Shown here piece by piece: positions 17,502 through 26,195 of a stretch of DNA of 33,635 bases (its first letter is position 1; the number at the start of each line of letters is the position of its first letter). This DNA comes from Anaerolineae bacterium (GTDB taxonomy: Bacteria; Chloroflexota; Anaerolineae; UBA3071). The notes under the pieces are model-generated. The model searched no databases and was not told the origin of the DNA. It worked only from the letters and a program-made list of their open reading frames with translations. The translations under genes were made by a program, and so were the position numbers. The stretch lies in the NCBI GenBank assembly GCA_029907105.1, contig JARYMM010000039.1:1-33635 (forward strand), read 5' to 3'.

Positions 17502-18655
17502 CAGTTCGACGTATGGCCAGAGCAGCGCCCTTTGGCCTGCAACAACTCTTCGTAGATGCGTTCATACGCCTCGGCCACCGGGCCGATGGTGTAGCGCCGA
17601 CGCACCGTCTCCTGACCCTGGCGGGCCAAAGCCTGCGCCCGCTCGCGGTCGTCGAGCAGTTCGGCCATGGCCTGGGCCAAGGCGGTCGCATCGCCCGGCG
17701 GCACCAGTCGCCCGCTGACCCCGTCTTCGATCACTTCGCTGCTGCCGGCCACATCGGTGGCCACCACCGGCCGGCCGGCGGCCATGGCCTCCAACAGTGC
17801 TAAAGGCAGCCCTTCGAACAGGGAAGGCAGGACGAAAAGGTCCAGGCACTGCAAGAGGGCGGGCACATCCCGCCGCAGGCCGCAGAAGCGGACGTGGTGC
17901 TGCAATTCCAACCGCACGGCCAGGGCCTCCAGCTCTGCGCGCAGTTCGCCTTCGCCTATGATGACGCAAAAAAGGTTCGGGAAGCGCGTGCGCAGGGTCA
18001 CCAGCGCCTGCAACAGATAAGCCAGCCCCTTCTGCGGCGTGAGCCGGGCCACTGTGCCCAGCAGCGGGGAGCGCCCTTCGGCACCCAGATCGCGCCTCGC
18101 CGCTTCCACCTGGGCGGGGGACACAGGCTCCGGCCAGGCAATGGCATTGGGCACGATCTCGATGCGGGCCGGCGCCACGCCCTCCACCTGGATCAGATAA
18201 TCCCGAGCGCCCTGAGAGACGGCCACCAGCCGGTCGTCAAGGCGGGCCAGCAGCCTCCCGGCCAGAACCTGCGCACGGGGCAGCAGATAACCTGGGGCAT
18301 AGGCGTTCTGCGCTGTGCTGATGACAACGGGCACCCCTGCCAGCTTTGCCGCCAGCCGCCCGAAGAACTCACCGACGAAGAGATGGGTATGGACGATATC
18401 CACCCGCTGCTGCCGCATGAAACGGGCCAGGCGCAGGACGGCGTTCAGTTGCCAGTGGCTGCGCACCCGCAGGGGGAAGACCTCGATGCCCGCCTGGCGC
18501 AGGTCGTCGGCCCGTGGCCCCTCGCCGGAGACGGTGGCGACGATGACCCGATAGCGGTGCGCAGGCAGCGCCCGACAGAGGTCCACCAGAAACCGTTCCG
18601 CACCGCCCAGGCCCAGCGTGGGGATGACGTGCAGCAGGACGATGGGTCTGTTCAC
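17501..18655 (-). CDS. Glycosyltransferase family 4 (GT-B)
   Basis: 384 residues. The N-terminal Rossmann half begins with IPTLGLGGAERFLVDLCRAL, the usual acceptor-side glycine loop of GT4 enzymes. The C-terminal half contains GTVARLTPQKGLAYLLQA, IIGEGELRAELE, and the E-x7-E nucleotide-sugar signature in FEGLPLALLEAMAAGRPVVAT. Retaining GT4 enzymes transfer sugars from UDP-, GDP- or CMP-type donors to lipid carriers or polysaccharides on the cytosolic face of the membrane. It is the first gene of the long minus-strand surface locus and is coupled to the methyltransferase by TGATG. Donor and acceptor are unknown. A candidate promoter lies ~355 bp upstream. Confidence 0.93.
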   Translation of the reverse strand: MNRPIVLLHVIPTLGLGGAERFLVDLCRALPAHRYRVIVATVSGEGPRADDLRQAGIEVFPLRVRSHWQLNAVLRLARFMRQQRVDIVHTHLFVGEFFGRLAAKLAGVPVVISTAQNAYAPGYLLPRAQVLAGRLLARLDDRLVAVSQGARDYLIQVEGVAPARIEIVPNAIAWPEPVSPAQVEAARRDLGAEGRSPLLGTVARLTPQKGLAYLLQALVTLRTRFPNLFCVIIGEGELRAELEALAVRLELQHHVRFCGLRRDVPALLQCLDLFVLPSLFEGLPLALLEAMAAGRPVVATDVAGSSEVIEDGVSGRLVPPGDATALAQAMAELLDDRERAQALARQGQETVRRRYTIGPVAEAYERIYEELLQAKGRCSGHTSN

Positions 18656-18673
18656 CGCCGCTCTGCTCCGAAA

Positions 18674-18757
18674 ATGTCACCCTGAGCGCAGCGAAGGGTC
18701 TCCCGCTCATGCAGCCAGGAGATTCTTCGCTCCCTTCGGTCGCTCAGAATGACATTC
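18674..18757. repeat. Imperfect palindromic element, TGTCAYYCTGAGCG type, copy 1
   Basis: The left arm ATGTCACCCTGAGCG..AGCGAAGGGTCTC and the right arm (read in reverse) ATGTCATTCTGAGCG..AGCGAAGAATCTC form an imperfect inverted repeat of ~84 bp. Related copies lie at 19294-19360 and 33560-33635. It lies in the leader of the GT4 gene. Confidence 0.75.
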
Positions 18758-18758
18758 T

Positions 18759-18929
18759 TCAGGGCGGCCCGTTGGGCCATGACAACTGCCTCCCCTTCCA
18801 GGCTTCTTGCCGGGCGTGGCTCTGTTCTCCAGCGACACCCGAAGGTGATCCGTTGGCTTCCCACATCTTAGCGCGCACGGATGACAGAACGATGAAGAAG
18901 CCGTTTCCCTCGGATGACAGTTTCTTCAT
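18759..18929 (-). CDS. Possible small ORF (56 aa) in the GT4 leader
   Basis: ATG at 18929 with GGGGAGG 5-6 nt upstream, preceded by a 7-bp hairpin (ACACGGT/ACCGTGT). The product starts MKKLSSEGNGFFIVLSS and has no recognisable domain or clear membrane helix. It lies inside the long leader between the candidate promoter and the GT4 gene. It may be a leader peptide or chance coding. Confidence 0.2.
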   Translation of the reverse strand: MKKLSSEGNGFFIVLSSVRAKMWEANGSPSGVAGEQSHARQEAWKGRQLSWPNGPP

Positions 18930-19009
18930 AAAGCCTCCCCGACACGGTGAGAAGACCGTGTTGCCGTCCGCTTCGATCATCCGCCGCCTCAGGGACGAAA
19001 AGTGGCGCG

Positions 19010-19038
19010 ATTTTAGCATAGATGCCCTCACCCCGCAA
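19010..19038 (-). promoter_or_regulatory. Candidate sigma-A promoter of the GT4/surface locus
   Basis: -35 TTGCGG (19038-19033), 17-nt spacer, -10 TAAAAT (19015-19010) with an extended TGC just upstream. Predicted +1 is near 19003, which leaves a ~350-nt leader before the GT4 gene. Confidence 0.5.
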
Positions 19039-19049
19039 ATCGTGGTGCC

Positions 19050-19212
19050 GCCAGCGGGGAGGTCTGGAGGGGCTTGCCCCTCCAGAAAAGCTTTTTAACC
19101 AGCCTTTTTACCTGCCTTCCTTGGCCCTCTGCAAGAGCCAGCCGAGCCAAGAAAGGGCAGGCAAGGGCTGAAAAAGCCCTTTTGCGGAGGGGGTTCCCTC
19201 CGCACCTCCCCA
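19050..19212. repeat. Nested palindromic intergenic region
   Basis: Within the gene-poor stretch 18656-19417. Outer arms GGGGAGGT (19056-19063) and ACCTCCCC (19204-19211) enclose a perfect 11-bp hairpin TCTGGAGGGGC/GCCCCTCCAGA (19063-19086), an AGGGCT/AGCCCT hairpin followed by T residues, and GGAGGG/CCCTCC. It looks like a non-coding repeat element; no gene is seen. Confidence 0.6.
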
Positions 19213-19272
19213 GTTATCAAGAGCGAAGACGCTCTTTTAGGCCACGGTTAAATGCAGAGCTATCCCTCAGAA

Positions 19273-19375
19273 GGCAGTAGCGCAAAACCAACCGTCATTT
19301 TGAGCAAAGCGAAGAATCTCGCTGACACAAAGCGAAACCCTTCGCTCGGCTCAGGGTGACTCTTGCGCTACTGCC
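19273..19375. mobile_element. MITE-like element with 13-bp terminal inverted repeats
   Basis: Perfect 13-bp ends GGCAGTAGCGCAA (19273-19285) and TTGCGCTACTGCC (19363-19375) enclose an inner imperfect palindrome of the GTCAYYYTGAGC family (19294-19360). Total 103 bp, no coding capacity. It sits directly beyond the tRNA operon terminator. Mobility is inferred from structure; no flanking duplication was established. Confidence 0.6.
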
Positions 19376-19376
19376 C

Positions 19377-19408
19377 AAAAAAGACCACGCCTGTGACAAC
19401 AGGCGTGG
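19377..19408 (-). terminator. Rho-independent terminator of the tRNA operon
   Basis: On the minus strand, CCACGCCTGT and ACAGGCGTGG form a 10-bp perfect stem with a 4-nt loop (TGTC), followed by TCTTTTTT. It starts 10 nt after the tRNA-Arg 3' end. Confidence 0.93.
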
Positions 19409-19417
19409 CTTCATAGG

Positions 19418-19491
19418 CACCCCAGACAGGATTCGAACCTGTGGCCTCTTCCTCCGCAGGGAAGCGCTCTAATCCACTGAGCTACTGGGGC
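19418..19491 (-). tRNA. tRNA-Arg (anticodon GCG)
   Basis: 74-nt cloverleaf: acceptor GCCCCAG/CTGGGGT (with one G-U pair), D stem GCTC/GAGC, anticodon stem CTTCC/GGAAG with loop CTGCGGA, five-base variable loop, T arm ACAGG-TTCGAAT-CCTGT. The anticodon GCG is at 19455-19457. The 3' CCA is not encoded (CCT follows the discriminator G). Most bacteria read CGN with an A34 (inosine) tRNA, so G34 is unusual. Confidence 0.93.
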
Positions 19492-19493
19492 TC

Positions 19494-19589
<96 letters not shown>

Positions 19590-19593
19590 TCAT

Positions 19594-19642
19594 TAGCCGA
19601 TAGCTGATCGCTTATGGCCAATAGCGAATGGCTTGCGACTGC
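19594..19642. repeat. Heptad repeat between two tRNA-Ser genes
   Basis: TAGCCGA TAGCTGA TCGCTTA TGGCCAA TAGCGAA TGGCTTG CGACTGC: seven degenerate 7-bp units inside the tRNA operon spacer. Confidence 0.75.
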
Positions 19643-19665
19643 TCGTCATCTGCCATCTGCTGACC

Positions 19666-19755
<90 letters not shown>

Positions 19756-19800
19756 GTGGTTTCGATACCACGCCAGAGCGTTTCTCCCTCCAGCAACAAA

Positions 19801-19829
19801 AGTATAGCAGAGAGCGGGCAAAATGTCAA
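19801..19829 (-). promoter_or_regulatory. Promoter of the tRNA operon
   Basis: Consensus -35 TTGACA (19829-19824), 17-nt spacer, -10 TATACT (19806-19801). Predicted +1 is near 19794. It lies between the serS stop and tRNA-Ser(UGA), so the tRNAs do not depend on serS read-through. Confidence 0.88.
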
Positions 19830-19866
19830 AACCGTCAGCCTTCGCATCGCGCCCCGCCGCGCCCGC

Positions 19867-21135
19867 TCAGCCGATCACCTCCACACCGCCCATGTACGGA
19901 CGCAAGACCTCGGGCACCACCACGCGGCCATCGGCCTGCTGGTAGTTCTCCAGGACGGCGATCAGGGTGCGCGGCAGAGCCAACCCCGACCCGTTGAGCG
20001 TATGCACGAAACGCGGGCGCTCCCCCGGCGCTGGCCGGTAGCGGATGTTGGCCCGCCGCGCCTGAAAGTCCATGAAGTTGCTGCAGGAGCTGACCTCCAA
20101 CCATTCCTGCACCCCCGGCGCCCACATCTCCACGTCATACTTGACCGCCGCCTGGAAGGCCAGATCGCCCGTGCACATCTGCACCACCCGGTGGGGGATC
20201 TCCAGGCGGCGGCAGACGTCCTCGGCGTTGTCAATCAGGCTCTCCAGCTCCTCCATGGAGGTCTCCGGCTCCACGAATTTGACCATCTCCACCTTGTCGA
20301 ACTGGTGGCCGCGTTTGATGCCGCGCACATCGCGCCCGGCGCTCATCTTCTCCCGCCGAAAGCAGGGCGTGTAGGCCACATGATAGATGGGCAGGCTGCC
20401 TGGCGGCAGAATCTCCTCGCGATAGAGGTTGGTCACCGGCACCTCCGCCGTGGGGATGAGCCACAGGTCATCTTCCACATCGTGGTAGAGGTTGTCGCCG
20501 AACTTGGGCAGGTTGCCCGTGCCCACCAGACACTCTGCCCTGACCACGAAGGGCGGATACACCTCCGTGTAGCCGTGTTCACGCACGTGCAGGTCGAGCA
20601 TCCAGGTGATGAGCGCCCGCTGCAGGCGGGCCCCCAGCCCCTTGAGCACATAGAAGCGCGTGCCGCTCAGCTTCACGCCCCGCTCGAAATCAATGATGCC
20701 CAGCGCCTCACCCAGGTCCCAGTGCGGCAGGGGCTGGAAATCGAAGTCACGCGGCTCGCCCTCCGTGCGCACGACGACGTTGTGCGACTCGTCGGGGCCG
20801 ACCGGCACGCTGGGATGGGGCATGTTGGGCATCTGCAGCAGCGCCTGGTGCAGCGCGTCCTCCACGCTGCGCAGGCGGTCGTCCAGCGCCTGGATGCGCT
20901 CGCCCACCTGGCGCATCTCGGCGATTTTGGCCTGGCGCGCCGCCGACTCCTTCAAACGGCCGATTTCCTTGGAAACGATGTTGCGCTCTGCCCGCAGCGC
21001 TTCCACTTCCCGCAGCAGTTCACGGCGTTGGGCGTCCAGTTCCAGGATGGCGTCAAGGGGCGCCTCGGTGTTGAGCTTGACCAGCGCCTCCCTGACCTGG
21101 TCCGGATGCTCACGAATGAAATTCAAGTCCAGCAT
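19867..21135 (-). CDS. serS: Serine--tRNA ligase
   Basis: 422 residues, the normal bacterial length. The start [18 protein letters not shown] at 21135 is supported by GGGGGAG just upstream and by the conserved N-terminus. The enzyme charges tRNA-Ser (and tRNA-Sec) with serine in the cytosol. Residues ~30-100 form the antiparallel coiled-coil arm that grips the long variable arm of tRNA-Ser. Class II motif 2 appears as [14 protein letters not shown], with the following [11 protein letters not shown], and motif 3 as [32 protein letters not shown] replaces the usual DFQARRMxxRYR. Its two tRNA-Ser substrates lie directly downstream on the same strand, an unusual arrangement. The promoter is recognisable and the leader only ~27 nt, so no T-box fits. 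Confidence 0.98.
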   Translation of the reverse strand: MLDLNFIREHPDQVREALVKLNTEAPLDAILELDAQRRELLREVEALRAERNIVSKEIGRLKESAARQAKIAEMRQVGERIQALDDRLRSVEDALHQALLQMPNMPHPSVPVGPDESHNVVVRTEGEPRDFDFQPLPHWDLGEALGIIDFERGVKLSGTRFYVLKGLGARLQRALITWMLDLHVREHGYTEVYPPFVVRAECLVGTGNLPKFGDNLYHDVEDDLWLIPTAEVPVTNLYREEILPPGSLPIYHVAYTPCFRREKMSAGRDVRGIKRGHQFDKVEMVKFVEPETSMEELESLIDNAEDVCRRLEIPHRVVQMCTGDLAFQAAVKYDVEMWAPGVQEWLEVSSCSNFMDFQARRANIRYRPAPGERPRFVHTLNGSGLALPRTLIAVLENYQQADGRVVVPEVLRPYMGGVEVIG

Positions 21136-21168
21136 GATCTCCCCCTTTGACCAGGCGATAGCAGGCTC

Positions 21169-21197
21169 ATTGTAGCCGGAAAGCGGGAATCGAGCAA
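21169..21197 (-). promoter_or_regulatory. serS promoter
   Basis: -35 TTGCTC (21197-21192), 17-nt spacer, -10 TACAAT (21174-21169). Predicted +1 is near 21162, giving a ~27-nt leader. Confidence 0.65.
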
Positions 21198-21273
21198 ACC
21201 TGATAGGATGATGATCCGTGCCGTCTCCGGCGGGCTTGCGCGGCGATTGGGCGCAAGCCACAACGTGTAGGGG

Positions 21274-21290
21274 GGGCAAACGAGGGGGCA
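21274..21290. repeat. Hairpin CGAGGGG/CCCCTCG
   Basis: 7-bp perfect inverted repeat with a 3-nt loop, in the divergent serS-elp3 intergenic region. Probably a remnant of the GC-rich palindromes seen elsewhere in the window. Confidence 0.5.
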
Positions 21291-21342
21291 CCCCTCGTGC
21301 TCCCCGGGCCTTCGCTGCGCACGCCCTCCGGCGCTTTGCGCT

Positions 21343-21370
21343 TTGACACCACTGCCCGCTGTTGTATAAT
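21343..21370 (+). promoter_or_regulatory. Consensus sigma-A promoter of elp3
   Basis: -35 TTGACA (21343-21348) and -10 TATAAT (21365-21370), both fully consensus, with a 16-nt spacer. A +1 seven nt after the -10 falls on 21377, the A of the first in-frame ATG that fits, which suggests a leaderless mRNA. Confidence 0.88.
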
Positions 21371-21376
21371 GTCCGT

Positions 21377-22984
21377 ATGGAGACGGATCGCCAGATGTAT
21401 CATCCACCTGACCAGGGCAACGACCAGGAGGTGCGGGCCATCATCAACGCCGTGCGGGCCCGGGAGCACTGCACGCCGCATGATGTGGATCGCATCCTGC
21501 GCCGCTACCGCCGCCCGGGGCAGCCGCCCCTTTCCCGAACGCGCCTGGTGGCGGCGTACCGGCGGCTCTGCGCGCAGGGGGTCTGGCCCCTGGAGCGGGA
21601 AACGCTGCGGCGATTGCAGCGCAAGCCGGTGCGCACCCTCTCCGGCGTCGCTCCCGTCACCGTGCTGACCAAACCCTTCCCCTGCCCGGGCCGGTGCATC
21701 TTCTGCCCCGACCGGGAGGGCATGCCCAAAAGCTACCTGCCCGACGAGCCGGGCGCCCTGCGCGCGGCGGCGCACGATTTCGATCCCTACGCCCAGACCG
21801 CCAGCCGGATAGAGGCTTTTGAGGCCATCGGCCACTCCACAGACAAGGTGGAGTTGCTCATCCTGGGCGGCACCTGGTCTGTCTATCCTCACGACTACCA
21901 GGAGTGGTTCATCCGCCGCTGCCTGGAAGCCATGAACGGCGTGGAGAGCGCTTCCCTGCTCGACGCACAGCAGCGCAACGAGACAGCCGCGCACCGTAAC
22001 GTGGGCCTGGTGATCGAGACCCGTCCGGATACGATCACATCCGAGGAAGTGCGGCGGCTGCGCTGGCTGGGCGTGACCAAGGTACAGATGGGCATTCAGA
22101 GCCTTGACGACGCCATCCTGGCCCGCAACCGGCGCGGTCACACCGTCGAGCAGACCCGCCAGGCGGTGCGGCTGCTGCGGCTGGCGGGTTTCAAGATCGT
22201 TCTGCACTGGATGCCCAACCTGCTGGGGGCAACGCCGGAAGCGGACCTCGCCGACTTCCGCCGCCTGTGGGACGATCCCGCCCTGCGCCCCGACGAGCTG
22301 AAGATTTACCCTTGCCTCCTGCTGCCGGGCACAGAGTTGCACACCCTCTGGCAGCAGGGTCTCTATCGCCCTTACCCCGAAGAGACGTTGATTGACCTGC
22401 TGGTGCGCTGCAAGGCGATCATCCCGCCCTATTGCCGCGTCAACCGGCTGATGCGCGACTTCCCGGCGCCCAACATCGTCGAAGGCTGCACCAGCTCGAA
22501 CTTGCGCCAGATCGTGCAGCGGCGGATGCAGGAGCAGGGCCTGGCCTGCCAGTGTGTTCGCTGCCGCGAGGTGCGGGGAGCGGAGGTGGACCCGGACACA
22601 CTGCGGCTGGACACACTCACCTACGCCACCGACGTCAGCGAGGAGCACTTCCTGAGCGCCGTGACACCGGCAGGCCGGCTGGCGGGCTTCCTGCGGCTTT
22701 CGCTGCCGCGCCGCCAGGTTGAGCTGCCCATCGAGGAAATCCGGGGCTGCGCCGTGATCCGCGAGGTGCACGTCTACGGCCCGGCGCTGGAGATTGCCGC
22801 CCCCAGCGAAGGAGAGGCGCAGCATCTGGGCCTGGGCAGCCGGCTGATCGAGGAGGCCAAACGCATCTCACAGCAGCGGGGCTTCCACCGCCTGGCCGTC
22901 ATTGCCGCCGTGGGGACGAGGGAATACTACCGTCAGCGGGGCTTCGAGCTGGGCGAATTGTACATGCTTACCCCACTACAGTAG
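21377..22984 (+). CDS. elp3: Elp3-family radical SAM/GNAT tRNA-modifying enzyme
   Basis: 535 residues from the ATG at 21377. The radical SAM Fe-S motif is C103-x3-C107-x2-C110 (CPGRCIFC) in the Elp3-specific context [33 protein letters not shown]. Further Elp3 marks are [42 protein letters not shown] and [14 protein letters not shown]. The C-terminal ~140 residues are a GNAT acetyl-CoA domain ([27 protein letters not shown]). In eukaryotes Elp3 is the catalytic subunit of Elongator and makes carboxymethyl-uridine at wobble U34 of tRNA. Single-subunit forms occur in a few bacteria, including Chloroflexota (Dehalococcoides). It is divergent from serS and the tRNA operon. One of those tRNAs, Ser(UGA), has U34 and is a conceivable substrate (inference). 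Confidence 0.95.
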   Translation: METDRQMYHPPDQGNDQEVRAIINAVRAREHCTPHDVDRILRRYRRPGQPPLSRTRLVAAYRRLCAQGVWPLERETLRRLQRKPVRTLSGVAPVTVLTKPFPCPGRCIFCPDREGMPKSYLPDEPGALRAAAHDFDPYAQTASRIEAFEAIGHSTDKVELLILGGTWSVYPHDYQEWFIRRCLEAMNGVESASLLDAQQRNETAAHRNVGLVIETRPDTITSEEVRRLRWLGVTKVQMGIQSLDDAILARNRRGHTVEQTRQAVRLLRLAGFKIVLHWMPNLLGATPEADLADFRRLWDDPALRPDELKIYPCLLLPGTELHTLWQQGLYRPYPEETLIDLLVRCKAIIPPYCRVNRLMRDFPAPNIVEGCTSSNLRQIVQRRMQEQGLACQCVRCREVRGAEVDPDTLRLDTLTYATDVSEEHFLSAVTPAGRLAGFLRLSLPRRQVELPIEEIRGCAVIREVHVYGPALEIAAPSEGEAQHLGLGSRLIEEAKRISQQRGFHRLAVIAAVGTREYYRQRGFELGELYMLTPLQ

Positions 22985-22992
22985 ATTGCCTG

Positions 22993-23034
22993 CCAATTTA
23001 CCACTACCAATTTACCAATATACCAGTGTGCCAA
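22993..23034. repeat. Heptad repeat (CCAATTT/ACCAATA)
   Basis: CCAATTT ACCACTA CCAATTT ACCAATA TACCAGT GTGCCAA: six degenerate 7-bp units filling the 52-bp gap between the convergent elp3 and ABC-2 permease genes. Confidence 0.8.
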
Positions 23035-23036
23035 CC

Positions 23037-24274
23037 CTACGCCTGGCGCAGGGCGCGCCACATCTCGGCCACACTGGGGCGCTTGCCGTACATCAGCAGC
23101 CCGAAGCGGAAGAGCTTGCCACCGGCCCACAGCACGCCCAGGATGCCCAGAGCCAACAAGACCAGGCTGATGGCCACCTCCAGCGGCGGGACGGTGGTCA
23201 CCGCCAGCCGCATCATCATGGTGATGGGCGCGGTGAGCGGGAAGAGGCTGAGGACTTTGGCCAACGTGGCGTTGGGCTGCATCATGATGAAATTGCCGAA
23301 CATGAAGGGCAAGGCCGAGAGGAAGGAGAAGATGCCAGAGATCTGCTGCCCCTCGCGAGCCGTCGAGCCCAGCGCGCCGGCGCTGGCCATCATGGTGGCA
23401 AAGAGCAGATAGCCGAGCAGGAAATAGACCAGGGCCAGGACCACCGTGCTTACCCTGATGGTCAACAACCCCGAAAGGGCGAAGACGGCCACCGCGCCGG
23501 ACATGAGAGCGAACCCCGCGCCCAGCCAGATCAGCACCTGTAGCAGGCCCAGAGCGCCCAATCCCAGGATCTTCCCCGCCAGCAGTTGCGTCGTGGAGAG
23601 AGAGGAGAGCAGGATCTCGATCACCCGGTTTTCCTTCTCTTCCCCCACCCCTTGCAGCAGGAAGCCGGAGGAGGTGAAGATGGTGATCATCAGCAGGATG
23701 GCGAAGAGGTAGGGCACGACGAAGGTGCTGATGAAAGCCATCGCGCCCTTGCTGGTGGGCTGGCCCTGCTCGTCCAGCGCCACCGGCGTGAGATGCAAAG
23801 GGTCCACCACGCGGGCCTGCAGTTCGGGAGCCACCTGCCCGGCCAGGAGGTGCTCGGTAAAAAAGTCCTGTATGTTCTCCTCGCTGACGGCAATGGCGCT
23901 GCTGAAAAAGGAGCTGCTTTTGCTGTAGGCGGTCACCTGGCCGCTCTGCAAGTAGTCTTCGGCGATAACGATGTAGCTGCTGATCTCGCCGGCCAGCAGG
24001 GCGGCTTTCGCTGTTTCCTCGTCGGCATAGGGGATGTAGGTGTCGGCATAGGCCGGCAGCGGGGGCGTGAAGATCCCCGAGTAGTCCACGTAAGCGACTG
24101 TTTGACCTTTGCCGGCGAAGGTCTCCTCGAAGAATTTCCCCATCTGCCCACCGAACACCCCGGCAATGGCCACGGCCAGGGCCAACACGGCCGGCACGGC
24201 GATGGTGGCGATGATGAAACCCGATCGCCTGACGTTGGTGACGAACTCCTGGCGGGCGACTTGCCATACCTTGT

Positions 24275-24278
<4 letters not shown>
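23037..24278 (-). CDS. ABC-2 type transporter permease (NatB-like)
   Basis: 413 residues. One transmembrane helix near the N-terminus (GFIIATIAVPAVLALAVAIAGVF, ~20-42) is followed by a large extracytoplasmic domain (~45-215). A cluster of five or more helices starts at VPYLFAILLMITIFTSSGFLL, with the conserved EEKENRVIEILLSSLSTTQLLAGKILG loop of the ABC2_membrane_3 family. It is the membrane half of an exporter, and its ATPase lies directly upstream with a 4-nt ATGA overlap. NatAB systems export Na+ or antimicrobials, and related pairs move lipids or peptides. The substrate here is unknown. Confidence 0.93.
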
Positions 24279-25160
<882 letters not shown>

Positions 25161-25174
<14 letters not shown>

Positions 25175-26108
25175 GTTTACTCCTGTGTTGCGTGTTCCGT
25201 GTTCCGTACAGCCAGGTCAGCGCTGTACCCACGGCCATAGCCACCAGTCCCGTGATTCCCGCCTCGGGGCCGAAGGGACCGCCCGTGATCCAGGCTGGCC
25301 CGGCCACCGTCTGGCGGATGAGGTGAAAACCGTCGGTGCCGCTGACCGGAAAGCCAAAAACCGTGCCCTGGAAGAAGTTCCAGCCGAAGTGCAGGCCGAT
25401 GGGCAGCCAGAGGGAGCGAGTGACCAGGTAGCCAGCGGCCAGGAACACCCCGGCTACGGCGATGTTGGCCGTGGATATCCAACTGGCGTAGGGATTGCCC
25501 AGGTGCAGCAGGCCAAAGACGGCCGAGGAGATGACCACGGCCCAGGCCATGTTCAGCCCCTCGGCCAGATTCTGCAACACGTAGCCGCGCATCATCAACT
25601 CCTCGTTGATGCCCACCACCCCGTAAACGAAGAAAGCAGTGGTCAAGGAAAGCGCAAGCTGGCCCCAACCCATCGCCTGCCAGGCAAAGCCCCCGAACTC
25701 CAGCCAGCCGGCGGCCCATTCGACGAAGGCGATGGCGGCCATGAGCAGCCCGCCCAGCGCTGTGCCGAAGAGCAGGTCGGCCCACCAGCCGCGAGGCAGG
25801 CGCAACCCCAGGTCGAGGAAAGGACGCCGATCCAGGAACCGCCGTGCCAGCGCGGTGACCAGCAGCACAGCCAAAAGATAAAGGGCATAGAAAAGCACCT
25901 GTCCCGCCCATGGCGGCAATTCGCCTGGCCTGCCCGCAGCGAACACAACACTTGTCGCCAACGGCGCCAGCGGCATGATGGTGGCGAGGAGCAGGCCATA
26001 GCCGAGAAGTCGCCACCCGGCGCGCAGGCGACGCTCCTCAGGGTTGACGAAGACGCGGTAGAGCCGACTATGCTGCCTGGCCTGATCCTGTAAACTCTCG
26101 TTGGACAT
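25161..26108 (-). CDS. CPBP-family intramembrane metalloprotease
   Basis: 315 residues with about eight membrane segments. The start at 26108 (MSNESLQDQ) is preferred because upstream codons are heptad repeat. The family motifs are present: E169-E170-x3-R174 (NEELMMRG), F198-x3-H202 (FGLLHLGN), and H240-x3-N244 (GLHFGWNF). These make up the glutamate/histidine active site of Abi/CPBP (Rce1-like) proteases. Members cleave prenylated or membrane proteins, and some cleave anti-sigma factors or give bacteriocin immunity. The position four genes after a sigma/anti-sigma pair makes site-2-like cleavage of the anti-sigma a testable idea. No Shine-Dalgarno sequence is visible upstream. The last residues come from a GTTCCGT heptad repeat. 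Confidence 0.92.
25180..25207. repeat. Heptad repeat (GTTGCGT/GTTCCGT)
   Basis: CTCCTGT GTTGCGT GTTCCGT GTTCCGT: four units across the 3' end of the CPBP gene, next to the ABC ATPase start. Confidence 0.75.
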
Positions 26109-26110
26109 GG

Positions 26111-26138
26111 GCAGGATGCAAGATGCAGGATGCAAGAT
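26111..26138. repeat. Heptad repeat (GCAGGAT/GCAAGAT) touching the CPBP start
   Basis: Four exact units GCAGGAT GCAAGAT GCAGGAT GCAAGAT. They begin 2 bp upstream of the CPBP ATG (26108) and occupy the ribosome-binding region. Confidence 0.88.
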
Positions 26139-26150
26139 GCGGCCTTTGCT

Positions 26151-26185
26151 GGTTTTGAGCTTTGAACTTTGGGCTTTGGATTTCG
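26151..26185. repeat. Heptad repeat (AGCTTTG/AACTTTG)
   Basis: GGTTTTG AGCTTTG AACTTTG GGCTTTG GATTTCG: five units just downstream of the membrane-protein stop. It is the reverse complement of the 4069 family. Confidence 0.85.
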
Positions 26186-26195
26186 CCTTCTGCGC

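Noticed and set aside
21136..21162. T-box leader for serS
   Set aside because: The predicted leader is only ~27 nt, with no specifier loop or antiterminator.
21136..21291. N-terminal extension of SerS by 52 residues
   Set aside because: SerRS begins with [12 protein letters not shown], a ribosome-binding site lies just before that ATG, and the extension would cross the promoter.
26108..26135. Upstream start of the CPBP gene adding MHPASCILP
   Set aside because: Those codons are the GCARGAT heptad repeat read in frame, and the conserved protein begins later.
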